Shown here: positions 45,074 through 53,781 of the stretch, piece by piece
Numbering within the stretch: position 1 is the first letter of the stretch
How the letters are laid out: the number at the start of each line of letters is the position of its first letter
Assembly: GCF_002159915.1 (NCBI RefSeq)
Contig: NZ_NFJP01000021.1
Coordinates: 1 to 64,000, forward strand
Length of the DNA: 64,000 nucleotides
Reading direction: 5' to 3'
From: Gordonibacter sp. An230
GTDB taxonomy: Bacteria > Actinomycetota > Coriobacteriia > Coriobacteriales > Eggerthellaceae
Translations under genes and position numbers: made by a program
Notes under the pieces: model-generated
The model's database searches: none
The model's input: the letters and a program-made list of their open reading frames with translations, nothing else
Told to the model about the DNA's origin: nothing

Positions 45074-46621
45074 ATGAGCATGCAGTATGAATCGTTCGCC
45101 GATCGCCTCGTCCGGGCTATGGCGGCCCAGGGCTTCAAGCAGGCCGATCTTATCAGGCTGGCGGGCAAACGGGGGATGAGGCTTGGAAAAAGCCAGGTCA
45201 GTCAGTATGCGAACGGTAAAACCGTTCCCCGCAGGCCCGTTGGCGAAGTGTTGGCCGCCGTATTGGACGTGCCCACCGCCTGGCTGATGGAGGGCAAGGA
45301 AATTGAACCTGCCGTTCATGAGGATGCGCCTGCGAGCGAGCCTCCCTGCATCGAAGCCGAAACCAGGGCAGCATCCGCAACCATTGAATCGAGGAGTACT
45401 CCCATGCGCGAGATCAAGAAGTCGGCAAAATTGGACAACGTGCTGTACGACGTGCGCGGCCCGGTGGTGGAGGAGGCCGAGCGCATGGAGGCGGCCGGTG
45501 CGCGCGTCCTGAAACTCAACATCGGCAACCCGGCACCGTTCGACTTCCGCGCTCCCGAGGAGATGGTGTTCGACATGAGCCGCCAACTCGTCGACTGCGA
45601 GGGCTATTCGTCGGCGAAGGGCCTGTTCTCGGCGCGCAAGGCCATCATGCAGTATGCGCAGCTCAAGCACATCCAGGGTGTCGACGTCGACGACGTGTAC
45701 ACCGGCAACGGCGTGAGCGAGCTCATCAACCTCAGCATGCTCGCGCTGCTCGACAACGGCGACGAGGTGCTTGTGCCCTCGCCGGACTACCCGCTGTGGA
45801 CGGCGTGCGTCACGCTCGCCGGCGGCACGCCCGTCCATTACGTGTGCGACGAGCAGGCGGAATGGTACCCCGACATGGACGATATCCGCAAAAAGGTGAC
45901 GAGTCGCACGAAGGCCCTCGTCATCATCAACCCGAACAACCCCACCGGCTCGCTCTACCCGCGCGAGGTGCTGCAGGAGCTCGTCGACATCGCGCGCGAG
46001 CACAACCTCATCATCTTCTCCGACGAGATCTACGACCGCATCGTCATGGACGGGCTCGAGCACGTCTCCATCGCCTCGATGGCCCCCGACGTGTTCTGCG
46101 TCACGTTCAGCGGCCTGTCGAAGTCGCATATGGTGGCCGGCTACCGCATCGGCTGGATGGTGCTGTCGGGCGACAAGGCGCGGGCGCACGACTACATCCT
46201 CGGTGTCAACATGCTGTGCAACATGCGCATGTGCTCGAACGTGCCCGCGCAGTCCATCGTGCAGACGGCGCTCGGCGGCCACCAGAGCGTGCAAGGCTAC
46301 ATCGTGCCGGGCGGTCGCGTGTACGAGCAACGCGAGTACGTGTACAACGCGCTCAACGACATCCCCGGCGTCACCGCGGTGAAGCCCAAGGCGGGCTTCT
46401 ACATCTTCCCGAAGCTCGACGTGAAGAAGTTCAACATCACGGACGACGAGAAGTTCACGCTCGACCTGCTGCACGAGAAGCGCCTGCTCGTGGTGCACGG
46501 CGGCGGCTTCAACTGGAAGAAGCCCGACCACTTCCGCGTGGTGTACCTGCCGCGCATCGAGGTGCTCGGCGAGGCGATGCGGGATCTCGGCGATTTTCTC
46601 AGCCGCTACCGCCAAGCGTAG
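45074..46621 (+). CDS. XRE-type HTH fused to an AlaA-like class I/II aminotransferase
   Basis: The protein has 515 residues. Residues ~5-75 form an XRE-like DNA-binding domain (FADRLVRAMAAQGFKQADLI, then GKSQVSQYANGKTVPRRP). A linker of about 35 residues follows. Residues ~111-515 are a complete PLP aminotransferase of the AlaA (glutamate-pyruvate) group: KLNIGNPAPFDF, NPNNPTGSLYP, SDEIYDRIV, and the PLP lysine in GLSKSHMVAGYRIGW at about residue 350. An internal ATG (45404) with GAGGAG seven bases upstream could give the 405-residue enzyme alone. Four half-sites precede the gene. A metabolite-sensing autoregulated enzyme is a natural reading, in the spirit of MocR/GabR fusions, but here the DNA-binding part is XRE and not GntR. 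Confidence 0.85.
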   Translation: MSMQYESFADRLVRAMAAQGFKQADLIRLAGKRGMRLGKSQVSQYANGKTVPRRPVGEVLAAVLDVPTAWLMEGKEIEPAVHEDAPASEPPCIEAETRAASATIESRSTPMREIKKSAKLDNVLYDVRGPVVEEAERMEAAGARVLKLNIGNPAPFDFRAPEEMVFDMSRQLVDCEGYSSAKGLFSARKAIMQYAQLKHIQGVDVDDVYTGNGVSELINLSMLALLDNGDEVLVPSPDYPLWTACVTLAGGTPVHYVCDEQAEWYPDMDDIRKKVTSRTKALVIINPNNPTGSLYPREVLQELVDIAREHNLIIFSDEIYDRIVMDGLEHVSIASMAPDVFCVTFSGLSKSHMVAGYRIGWMVLSGDKARAHDYILGVNMLCNMRMCSNVPAQSIVQTALGGHQSVQGYIVPGGRVYEQREYVYNALNDIPGVTAVKPKAGFYIFPKLDVKKFNITDDEKFTLDLLHEKRLLVVHGGGFNWKKPDHFRVVYLPRIEVLGEAMRDLGDFLSRYRQA

Positions 46622-46637
46622 GGGTCGGCGGGGCAAG

Positions 46638-46669
46638 CTGTAGCTCGGAAGAGCTTCCCGAGTCTACAG
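46638..46669. terminator. Hairpin between convergent aminotransferase and tex genes
   Basis: CTGTAGCTCGG and CCGAGTCTACAG pair with one bulged base around a nine-base loop. The right arm overlaps the tex stop codon. It could serve both transcripts. Confidence 0.5.
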
Positions 46670-48820
46670 TTTCCCCTTCACCATGGTCAGCGAGATCTTG
46701 CCGCGGTCCTTGTCGACGCCGGCCACCCAGACGGTGACGGTGTCGCCCACGGACACGACCTCGCTCGGGTGGCGCACGAAGCGGTCGGCCAGCTTGGAGA
46801 CGTGCACGAGGCCGTCCTGTTTCACGCCGATGTCCACGAACGCGCCGAAGTCCACCACGTTGCGCACGGTGCCGGTGAGCTCCATGCCGGGCGCGAGGTC
46901 GTCGAAGTCGCGGATGCCCTTGCTGAACACGACCGCCGGCGCGCTGTCGCGGGGGTCGCGGCCCGGCTTCTCCAGTTCGGCCACGATGTCGCGCAGGGTG
47001 GGCAGGCCCACGCCCAGCTCGGCCGCGAGGGCGGGCAGGTCGCCGAGGCGGCTCGCGATGTCGGGGACGCCGCCGCGCGCGAGCGCCTCCGGCTTCACCT
47101 TCGCGCGTTTCAGCAGCTCGCGCGCCACGGGGTAGCTCTCGGGGTGGACGCTCGTGGCATCGAGCGGGTTCGCGCCGCCGGCCACGCGCAAAAAGCCCGC
47201 GCAGTTCTGGTAGGCCTTGGCGCCGAGCTTGGGTACCTTCTTGAGCTCGCGGCGGTCGGCGAACCTTCCGTGCTCCTCGCGGTAGGCCACGATGTTCCTG
47301 GCCACGGCGGTGCTCACGCCCGATACGTAGCCCAGCAGGCTCGCGCTGGCCGTGTTGAGGTCGACGCCCACGCGGTTCACGACGCGCTCCACCACGCCCG
47401 CGAGCGCGCGGCCGAGCTCTGCCTGGTTGAGGTCGTGCTGGTACTGGCCCACTCCGATGGACTGCGGCGGTATCTTCACCAGCTCGGCGAGCGGGTCCTG
47501 CAGGCGGCGGTCCAGGCTCATGGCGCCGCGCGTGGTGACGTCGAGGTCGGGGTACTCCTCGCTCGCCAGCTGGGACGCGGAGTACACCGACGCGCCCGCC
47601 TCGTTCACGATGGTGTAGCGCAGGGGCGCGTCCGTCTTGGCGATGAGGTCGGCCACGACCTCCTCCGTCTCGCTGCTGCCCGTGCCGTTGCCGATGACGA
47701 TGGTGTTGGCGCGGTGGCGCTTCACGTATTCGGCCAGCTTGTCCTGCGTCTTGCGCACCTCGCTGCGCGGCGGGGTGGGGTAGACGGTGGTGAAGTCGAG
47801 CAGCTTGCCGTACTCGTCGAGCACCGCCACCTTGCAGCCCGTGCGGTAGCCCGGGTCGATGGCGATGACGCGCGCGCCGCGCACGGGACGCTGCGAAAGC
47901 AGGCTCTCGGTGTTCTTCGCGAACACCTTGATTGCGTCGGTCTGCGCGCGCTCGGTGAGGAGGCTGCGCATCTCGCGGTCGAGGGAGGGGGCCATCAGGC
48001 GTTTGTAGCCGTCGGAGATGGCTTCGCGCAGCTCGGGGGCGAAGGGGCTTGCCGGGTTCCTGACCACACGATGCTCCAGCTGCCCGATGGCGGCGTCCGC
48101 GTCTACGCGCACCTTGGCGCGCAACTTCCCCTCCTTCTCGCCGCGGTTGACGGCGAGCACGCGGTGGTTGGGGATGCGCGAGAGCGGCTCGGAGAAGTCG
48201 TAGTACGCCTCGTAGACGGTCTTCTCCTGCGGGTCGACCGCTTCCACGGCCAGCGCGCCGGTGCGCTTGGTGAACGTGCGCAGGGCCTCGGTGTGCTCGG
48301 CGTCGTCGGCGATGGCCTCGGCCACGATGTCGCGGGCGCCCTGCAGCGCGGTCTCCGGCGTGGGGAAGCCGGTTTCGGCGTTCACGAGCCCGGCCGCCAG
48401 GGCGAGGGGGCTCTTGTCGCTGCGGCCCTGCGCCAAGATGAGCAGCGCAAGGGGCTCGAGGCCTGCATCGCGTGCCTTCGACGCGCGGGTGGCGCGCTTC
48501 TTCTTGTACGGCTTGTACAGGTCCTCCACGCGCTGCATGACCTCGGCCGCCTCGATCTTCGCGCGCAGCTCGCCCGTGAGCTTGCCCTGCTCGTCGATGG
48601 CGCGCAGCACCTCGGTCTTGCGAGCCTCGAGGTTGCGCAGGTAGGCGAGGCGCTCGTCGAAGGCGCGCAGCTGGGCGTCGTCCATGCCGCCGGTGGCCTC
48701 CTTGCGGTAGCGAGCGATGAACGGGATGGTGTTGCCCTCGTCGACAAGGGCGATGACGGCCGCGACCTGCGCCGCAGATAAGTTGAGCTCGCGCGCGAGC
48801 GTGGTGTGGATGGATGACAT
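46664..48820 (-). CDS. tex: Tex-family S1 RNA-binding protein
   Basis: The protein has 718 residues. It shows the Tex N-terminal block VDEGNTIPFIARYRKEATGG, the YqgF-like domain (VIAIDPGYRTGCKVAVLDEY), the helix-hairpin-helix region (LNTASASLLGYVSGVS, KKVPKLGAKAYQNCAGFLR) and a C-terminal S1 domain (GMELTGTVRNVVDFGAFVDI). Tex is a conserved nucleic-acid-binding protein linked to transcription. The start MSSIHTTL at 48820 has AGGAG eight bases upstream, preferred to in-frame ATGs further up. A long inverted repeat lies about 155 bases upstream of its start. Confidence 0.92.
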   Translation of the reverse strand: MSSIHTTLARELNLSAAQVAAVIALVDEGNTIPFIARYRKEATGGMDDAQLRAFDERLAYLRNLEARKTEVLRAIDEQGKLTGELRAKIEAAEVMQRVEDLYKPYKKKRATRASKARDAGLEPLALLILAQGRSDKSPLALAAGLVNAETGFPTPETALQGARDIVAEAIADDAEHTEALRTFTKRTGALAVEAVDPQEKTVYEAYYDFSEPLSRIPNHRVLAVNRGEKEGKLRAKVRVDADAAIGQLEHRVVRNPASPFAPELREAISDGYKRLMAPSLDREMRSLLTERAQTDAIKVFAKNTESLLSQRPVRGARVIAIDPGYRTGCKVAVLDEYGKLLDFTTVYPTPPRSEVRKTQDKLAEYVKRHRANTIVIGNGTGSSETEEVVADLIAKTDAPLRYTIVNEAGASVYSASQLASEEYPDLDVTTRGAMSLDRRLQDPLAELVKIPPQSIGVGQYQHDLNQAELGRALAGVVERVVNRVGVDLNTASASLLGYVSGVSTAVARNIVAYREEHGRFADRRELKKVPKLGAKAYQNCAGFLRVAGGANPLDATSVHPESYPVARELLKRAKVKPEALARGGVPDIASRLGDLPALAAELGVGLPTLRDIVAELEKPGRDPRDSAPAVVFSKGIRDFDDLAPGMELTGTVRNVVDFGAFVDIGVKQDGLVHVSKLADRFVRHPSEVVSVGDTVTVWVAGVDKDRGKISLTMVKGKL

Positions 48821-49202
48821 GGAGCAGACTCCTGTGGCTTCGAACGGCTGATTCGTAGGCATTTCATTATAACGTTGCTCTCCCCGCCACCTCCTCGCGG
48901 GATTCGACAAGCTTGCCTGCGCATGTCAGGCGCCCCCCCCCGCGCAGGGTCCTTCGCGGATTCGCGGGCTTCCGGTCACAGTTTTGGCCGCTCTGAAGCT
49001 TTTTGGCGGCACGCAGGCGCTTGGCGCAATTCGCGACCTGCGCAAACACGTAGATAACGGCCGTTCGGCCATCGAAACCGAGCTCCGAGCCCATGAAAAG
49101 GCTTCAGAGCGGCCAAAACTGTGACTTCGACGCTTGTATCGCCGTCAAGGCAAGATCGACATACCGTCATCCCAAGCGAACGGAGCGACCGTGGCAGCTA
49201 TC
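48821..49202. other. 382-base intergenic region holding a long inverted repeat
   Basis: No gene is supported. The region holds the 25-bp inverted repeat with a 101-base spacer (48975-49125) and must also carry the tex promoter on the minus strand; no clear -10/-35 pair was identified. Confidence 0.7.
48975..49125. repeat. 25-bp perfect inverted repeat around a 101-bp spacer
   Basis: Left arm 48975-48999 reads GTCACAGTTTTGGCC then GCTCTGAAGC. The right arm 49101-49125 is its exact reverse complement. The pairing continues inward with one gap through a T run (49000-49004) against AAAAG (49096-49100). No recombinase or transposase is adjacent. Confidence 0.97.
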
Positions 49203-49547
49203 CTAATCGAGAGGGTCGTGCTTCGTTCCCCACTCGCACATGGCCTCCATCAGGGGGTAGAGCGACTTGCCCTTCTCGGAGAGGCGGTACTCCACCTTGG
49301 GCGGGATCTGCGGGTACTCGGTGCGCACGATAAGCCCGTCGGCCTCCAGGTCCTTCAGCTGGCGGCTGAGCGTCTTGTCGGTGATGTTCCCGATCTTTCG
49401 CTTAAGCTCGTTGAACCTCATGATCTCGCACTCCACGAGCCAGTACATGATGACGAGTCGCCACTTCCCGCCGATCATCGACAGCGTGTAGCCGAACGGC
49501 GTGTCGGCGAGCGACGAGAGGCTTCCCTCGTAGGGCTCCATGCTCAT
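49203..49547 (-). CDS. HxlR-family winged-helix regulator
   Basis: This 114-residue protein has the HxlR signature: TLSMIGGKWRLVIMYWLVE, then RFNELKRKIGNITDKTLSRQ and LIVRTEYPQIPPKVEYRLSE. These dimeric MarR-like regulators often respond to reactive electrophiles or oxidants. One cysteine, in VECEIM, could be redox-active, and another is near the C-terminus (MCEWG). It diverges from the TIGR04076 gene at 49664, its probable target, with an AGTAC/GTACT dyad between. AAGGGAA precedes the ATG. Confidence 0.9.
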   Translation of the reverse strand: MSMEPYEGSLSSLADTPFGYTLSMIGGKWRLVIMYWLVECEIMRFNELKRKIGNITDKTLSRQLKDLEADGLIVRTEYPQIPPKVEYRLSEKGKSLYPLMEAMCEWGTKHDPLD

Positions 49548-49566
49548 AGGCGCTTCCCTTCAGGAT

Positions 49567-49591
49567 AGTACCTGTTCTGAATGATCGTACT
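49567..49591. promoter_or_regulatory. AGTAC-N15-GTACT dyad, probable HxlR operator
   Basis: AGTAC (49567-49571) and GTACT (49587-49591) form an inverted repeat in the gap between the divergent HxlR and TIGR04076 genes. GTAC-containing dyads of this kind are typical HxlR/YodB sites. A TATAAC at 49614-49619 may be the -10 box for the plus-strand gene. Confidence 0.5.
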
Positions 49592-49663
49592 TCCACAACG
49601 GCTTGCCCTGCATTATAACGTGAGGCAGGAATGATCGAACGACAAGAGCGAAAGGGAACCGTC

Positions 49664-50014
49664 ATGGCCATGAGCAAAGTGAGGATCACGGTGCTGAAGA
49701 CCACGCTCGACGAGGAGTTGGCCGCGGAGTACGGCGTCGAAGGGCTGCAAGCATGCCCGATGATGCGTGCTGGACAGGGGTTCTACGCCGACTACGCCAA
49801 GCCCGAGGGCTTCTGCGATGAGGCGTGGAAGGCGATCTACCAGTATGTGTTCGCGCTCGCCCACGGCGGCGAGGGCTTCACGTTCTACTTCGACGACTGG
49901 ATGCGCGAACCTGGCAAGGCCATCGTCAGCTGCAACGACGGCCTGCGTCCCGTCATCATGAAGCTGGAGGCCACCGACATCCCCAGCGAGCTGAGCTACG
50001 AGCCGGTGCGCTAG
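49664..50014 (+). CDS. TIGR04076-family small protein
   Basis: This 116-residue soluble protein has the family pattern: VRITVLKTTLDEELAAEYG, an ACPMM cysteine near residue 31, KPEGFCDEAWKAIYQYVFAL, and VSCNDGLRPVIMKLEA near the end. Three cysteines are conserved in position (ACPM, GFCD, SCND), suggesting metal binding or redox sensing. The function is unknown. It is divergent from an HxlR regulator. ATG 49664 has AAAGGGAACC upstream. Confidence 0.8.
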   Translation: MAMSKVRITVLKTTLDEELAAEYGVEGLQACPMMRAGQGFYADYAKPEGFCDEAWKAIYQYVFALAHGGEGFTFYFDDWMREPGKAIVSCNDGLRPVIMKLEATDIPSELSYEPVR

Positions 50015-50586
50015 AGACGTCGAGGCTTGCCGACGCCGATACCGCGCTGCACCCGTCCTCCAATACGCCTTGATGCGCTTCGTCCCCGCTTTCGACAAAC
50101 GGCTCGAGGCCAATGCGAAAAACCGACTGCGTGCCTGACCGATTGCAAGAGGCGGTTGCGTTTCGAGTTTTCGGGCGTTTCGTGCGTCCCGCCTGCGCTC
50201 CCGAATGAAGCGAGGGCTTGTTAAACGCTGAGGAAACGCCCTTGCCTTTTCGATTCCCGTAAGCGGCGCCGATCACGTGTTTCCCAGTGGGCAACTGCTC
50301 GATCTCGAGATTTTCGAGAGCCGCATTGCAGGCTTTGGGTTTCTCGGCGAGCGCAACGACAAAGCATCGCTCGACAAGCGCTTGTCGTCGGTGCGGGTTG
50401 CGCCTTCGAAACCTGCGATCGCTTTCGCTAGAACCGAATTAGGTACGCCAGCGCCCGCTTAACCTCGTCGCGAAAATGGCGTTCGTCTTGCGAAGAAGTA
50501 AGGATGTCGTAAGCGGCAGGCAAGCGCGCCGCAAAGGATCTGATTCATACTGAAGGCGGACGACGTTGTGGGAAAGGCGGGTGGCG
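50015..50586. other. 572-base intergenic region, no supportable gene
   Basis: Only short frames occur, none with a convincing ribosome site. A short imperfect dyad, GTTTCCCAGTGGGCAAC, lies near 50278-50294. Nothing else was recognised. Confidence 0.6.
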
Positions 50587-51585
50587 GTGGGCTACATAGG
50601 ACAGTTCCTCGGACGGTTCAGCGAGAGCTTCGCGGCGGCGGTGGCGCTATGGCCGCTTGCATCTCTGCTGCTCACGCTGCCTATCCTTGCCTACCTGTAC
50701 CACCGTGACGGACGGTTGCGCGCGGCATCGGCGGTGTCGGCCTACCTCGCCGTGCTCTACGTGCTGGGGCTTGGGTGCTTCACGCTCTATCCGTTGCCCG
50801 ACGGCACGTCCGGCCCCGGCATCACCTACGGCATCGAGCCGCGGTTCAACCCGCTCGGCTTCTTGGACGACCTCGCGAAGGACGGCGTGCGCGCCCTGCC
50901 GGACATGGTGGCGAACGTGGCGTTCTTCGTGCCGCTCGGCTTCATTGCGGGGCGCCTGCTGCGCTGGCGGTTCGCAATGACGCTCGTGGCGGGGTTCGGC
51001 ACCTCGCTTTTGATCGAGACGGCGCAGCTCACCGGCTTGTTCGGCCTGTATCCCTATGCGTACCGGATGTTCGACGTTCTGGACCTGTTCTGCAACACGG
51101 CGGGCGCTGCCGTCGGGTGGGGCGCCGCCGTGCTCGCCGGGCGCCTGTTGCCGCCGGGCGAGTTGGCACGGGAAGGTCGCGTGACCGACCGGCCCGGCTT
51201 CGTGCGCCGTGTCGTCGCGCTCTGGATCGACCTGTCCGTCATGGGGGTCGTCCTGGTCGTCCTGCTTGCCGTGGCGAGCGTCGCGCTGCATGCGGCGGGC
51301 GATTCCTCGTGGACCGACGGCAGCTGGTGGGAGCGCGCGGTTGCGGCTGCGGTGTTCGTCGCGTTCGAGGGCGTTGTCCCGTGGCTCCGGCAGGGCCGCA
51401 CGCTCGGCGGCGGCTTCGTGCGCATGACGTGCGAGACGCGCCCTCGCGCAGGTTGGCGGCGGCTCGCCTTCTACGTGGCTCGAGCGCTGACGCTGGCCGC
51501 CGCCGTGGCGCTTCTCCCGCTCTCCATCATCCCGCTGCTGCTGTTCTACGCTTTCGCCCGCCGCATGCCCTACGACTACCTGTGA
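50587..51585 (+). CDS. VanZ-like membrane protein fused to an RDD domain
   Basis: The protein has about 332 residues. The N-terminal ~190 have five hydrophobic helices with VanZ hallmarks: NVAFFVPLGFIAGRLLRW and ETAQLTG ... FDVLDLFCNTAGAAVGWG. The C-terminal ~130 residues resemble an RDD membrane domain (RRVVALWIDLSVMGVVLV, with a WLRQGRTLGGGFVRM stretch). VanZ relatives are linked to glycopeptide or lysophospholipid-type envelope effects; no van genes are present, so resistance is not implied. Start is uncertain: GTG 50587, GTG 50581 and TTG 50566 are in frame, with AAAGG at 50573-50577 favouring 50587. Confidence 0.78.
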   Translation: MGYIGQFLGRFSESFAAAVALWPLASLLLTLPILAYLYHRDGRLRAASAVSAYLAVLYVLGLGCFTLYPLPDGTSGPGITYGIEPRFNPLGFLDDLAKDGVRALPDMVANVAFFVPLGFIAGRLLRWRFAMTLVAGFGTSLLIETAQLTGLFGLYPYAYRMFDVLDLFCNTAGAAVGWGAAVLAGRLLPPGELAREGRVTDRPGFVRRVVALWIDLSVMGVVLVVLLAVASVALHAAGDSSWTDGSWWERAVAAAVFVAFEGVVPWLRQGRTLGGGFVRMTCETRPRAGWRRLAFYVARALTLAAAVALLPLSIIPLLLFYAFARRMPYDYL

Positions 51586-51813
51586 CGGAAGCGGGCGGGC
51601 AGGGGAAGGTCGACGGAGATCTCGCCGCCTCGCGCGATTCCTTTGCCGGAGAGGGATCGTCCCGAGCCGAAGGGAAGCCCGCACCGCGTGTCGTCGGATG
51701 CGTCGCGCCTTCGTTGAGCTTTCGCCGCCGAGGCGTCCCGCAACGTCTAGAGGGGCGTCCGCTTCCGCGAAGGAAAGCCTGACGGCAGTTCGCAGCGCTC
51801 GCATGGCGCGCCG

Positions 51814-53421
51814 TCAGCCGGCTTGTTCCCGGTCGGGCCTTTCCGTTCCGTAGATGAGGTCGAGCAGCTCTTGCCGGCTGTGGATGCCGAGCTTCTGGTA
51901 CAGGCGGTGGCTGTAGGTGTTCACGGTGCCACGCGAGATGTAAAGTTCCTGTTCGATGCGCGCAGCCGAGCGTCCTTGCGCGAGCAGCAGCATGACTTCG
52001 CGCATCCGTCCCGACACCCCGACGCGGTCGGCGACGATCCCCACCCGTTCCTCCAAAGAGAGCGCCTCCGGCTCGCGCTCGAGCCGCGGCTCGAGCGCGA
52101 TGCTCGCGTCCGGGATGGCGGAAGGCTTTTTCCCCTGTCGCTCGCGGCACCTCATCGAGTGACGGTGCACGCGGGCGATGTCACGCTCGGTGAGCGTGAG
52201 GGTGTAGGTCACCACCACGGCGAACACCATCAAACACGAGACGGCGAACCGGAGTTGCCAGGAGAACTCGACGGAGCTTGCGAGCAGCGAGCTCGAGAGC
52301 GATCCCAGAAGCACGCCTCCCGACACCGCGCAGCGACCGAAGCCGTAGGCGCGCAAGGGCGGCACGGCGAATCGGAGGCTCATGTCGGCGAGCATCACCC
52401 AGCTGATGATCTCGAAGCAGAAATAGCCCGTTTGGACGAACACGTAGGCCAGAAAGTGGTTCAAAAACGCGTTGGCCTCGAAAAACGGGGTCAGAAGGCA
52501 TCCTGCCGCCGTGAAGATGAGGACGGTCTTGTAGGAGAACGCGAGGTCGAGCCTTCTGCTGAACAGCAGGATGCCCAGCATGATGCAGCTGACGAGCAGA
52601 GCCGCCAGCGGAAAGGTGAAGATGGAGTACGCCTCGGTTCCCGAGGGCGCTTCGTAGGAGGTGTAGAGCGACTGCATCATGCTGATGCAGCAACCGAAGA
52701 CGATGGAGCCCACGGAGAACTTGACGAGCATCCCCACGTAGTCGGAAGGAGGCCTCCCTTCTGCGGCGATCAAGTCCGCGCCTTCCTGCAAAGGCTCGTT
52801 CTTGAGACCGTGCTCGAGGCTCATGCGGTCGAGCTCCCTCACCATGAGCACGCTCGATGCGATGGGCAGAACCGCCACGACGGTCATCTGCAAGGAAAGC
52901 GGCAGCATGCCGTAGAGGGGCATGAGGGATGCCGCCAGCACGTAGGCCACCGACACCTCCGCGGCCGTGCACGGACCTCCTTCCAGACTGTAGATCTTCC
53001 CCCAGAAGAGGGTGAGCAGCCCCGACCCCACGCCCGTCGCCATGGAGGCGATGACGAGCATGGCCGCCCCGATCCCTTCGCTGAGCTGGGCGAAGGGCTC
53101 GACGGACGTGCCGACGATGCACAGCAGCGCCGGCAAAGAGCGCTCGATCGGGCCACGAAGCAGCCGCTCGCAGCGATCGTCGAGCGCCCCGCAAACGAAC
53201 AGGGTGAGCACGAGCGCGATCAAGGAGCCTTGGTAGATGCTCGTGGTCGCAAGCCGCTCTGCGGGCGATGCGGGCGCGACGGCGCCGTTGAAGAACACGA
53301 GGAAAACCCAAGCCCGGCTGAAGGTGAACCCGATCATGCGTTTGGTGAACGCCTCGTTGGAGAACTTCCTCAGGCGGTCGGCGAACACGCTCCGGTACGT
53401 CTCTTTGCCTGTATCCCCCAT
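51814..53421 (-). CDS. LuxR-family regulator with membrane-embedded N-terminal half
   Basis: This 535-residue protein has about ten to twelve hydrophobic helices in residues ~30-430 and a LuxR helix-turn-helix at ~465-525 (VSGRMREVMLLLAQGRSAAR, then YISRGTVNTYSHRLYQKLGI). It is divergent from the five-gene molybdoenzyme operon starting at 53782 and is its likely regulator. It is the second regulator of this type in the window and differs strongly in sequence from the one at 13176. The ATG at 53421 has AAAGGGGG upstream at nine bases; the frame is open for 30 further codons. Confidence 0.85.
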   Translation of the reverse strand: MGDTGKETYRSVFADRLRKFSNEAFTKRMIGFTFSRAWVFLVFFNGAVAPASPAERLATTSIYQGSLIALVLTLFVCGALDDRCERLLRGPIERSLPALLCIVGTSVEPFAQLSEGIGAAMLVIASMATGVGSGLLTLFWGKIYSLEGGPCTAAEVSVAYVLAASLMPLYGMLPLSLQMTVVAVLPIASSVLMVRELDRMSLEHGLKNEPLQEGADLIAAEGRPPSDYVGMLVKFSVGSIVFGCCISMMQSLYTSYEAPSGTEAYSIFTFPLAALLVSCIMLGILLFSRRLDLAFSYKTVLIFTAAGCLLTPFFEANAFLNHFLAYVFVQTGYFCFEIISWVMLADMSLRFAVPPLRAYGFGRCAVSGGVLLGSLSSSLLASSVEFSWQLRFAVSCLMVFAVVVTYTLTLTERDIARVHRHSMRCRERQGKKPSAIPDASIALEPRLEREPEALSLEERVGIVADRVGVSGRMREVMLLLAQGRSAARIEQELYISRGTVNTYSHRLYQKLGIHSRQELLDLIYGTERPDREQAG

Positions 53422-53781
53422 GCCGCGCGACCCCCTTTCGCTCGTGACGGAGCGCCGAGCGTCCGAAACCCGGCGCGATGCGCCCGCAGACGGGCGCGCC
53501 CCTCGCCGCAATTATAGACTGTGCGCGTCCTCCGATGACGCGGCGAGGCGGCTTGGGGACGGGATCGCCTCCGTGCACACGCGGGGGTTTTCGAAAAACA
53601 TAAACTGTTTATGACAGCTTCGAGAGCATCGTGACAAGGGCATAAATTCTCTCCGATGCGAAAGACGGCGCAGGGCGCTAACGTGGCGCATGGACGAAGG
53701 GGCGGTAAGGGACGACGGGCCGCGCTTCGGCCTTCGTCGAAAACGTCCCTGTCGTACGGGCCGTGCTAGAGAGGAGAGCCG
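53422..53781. other. 360-base divergent promoter region of the molybdoenzyme operon
   Basis: It contains no gene. A 15-bp palindrome at 53599-53613 and a related half-site, CATAAAT, at 53641-53647 lie near the middle. GAGAGGAGAG just before 53782 is the ribosome site for the catalytic subunit. Confidence 0.7.
53599..53613. promoter_or_regulatory. 15-bp palindrome, candidate LuxR operator
   Basis: CATAAAC-T-GTTTATG is symmetric around one base. A related CATAAAT half-site lies 28 bases downstream of its right end. The AT-rich palindrome stands out in this GC-rich gap between the LuxR gene and the operon it probably controls. Confidence 0.6.

Noticed and set aside
50277-50462. Short plus-strand frame in the gap before the VanZ gene
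   Set aside because: No credible ribosome site and no family resemblance.
50587-51585. Glycopeptide resistance determinant
   Set aside because: VanZ-like proteins are widespread and no other van genes are present.
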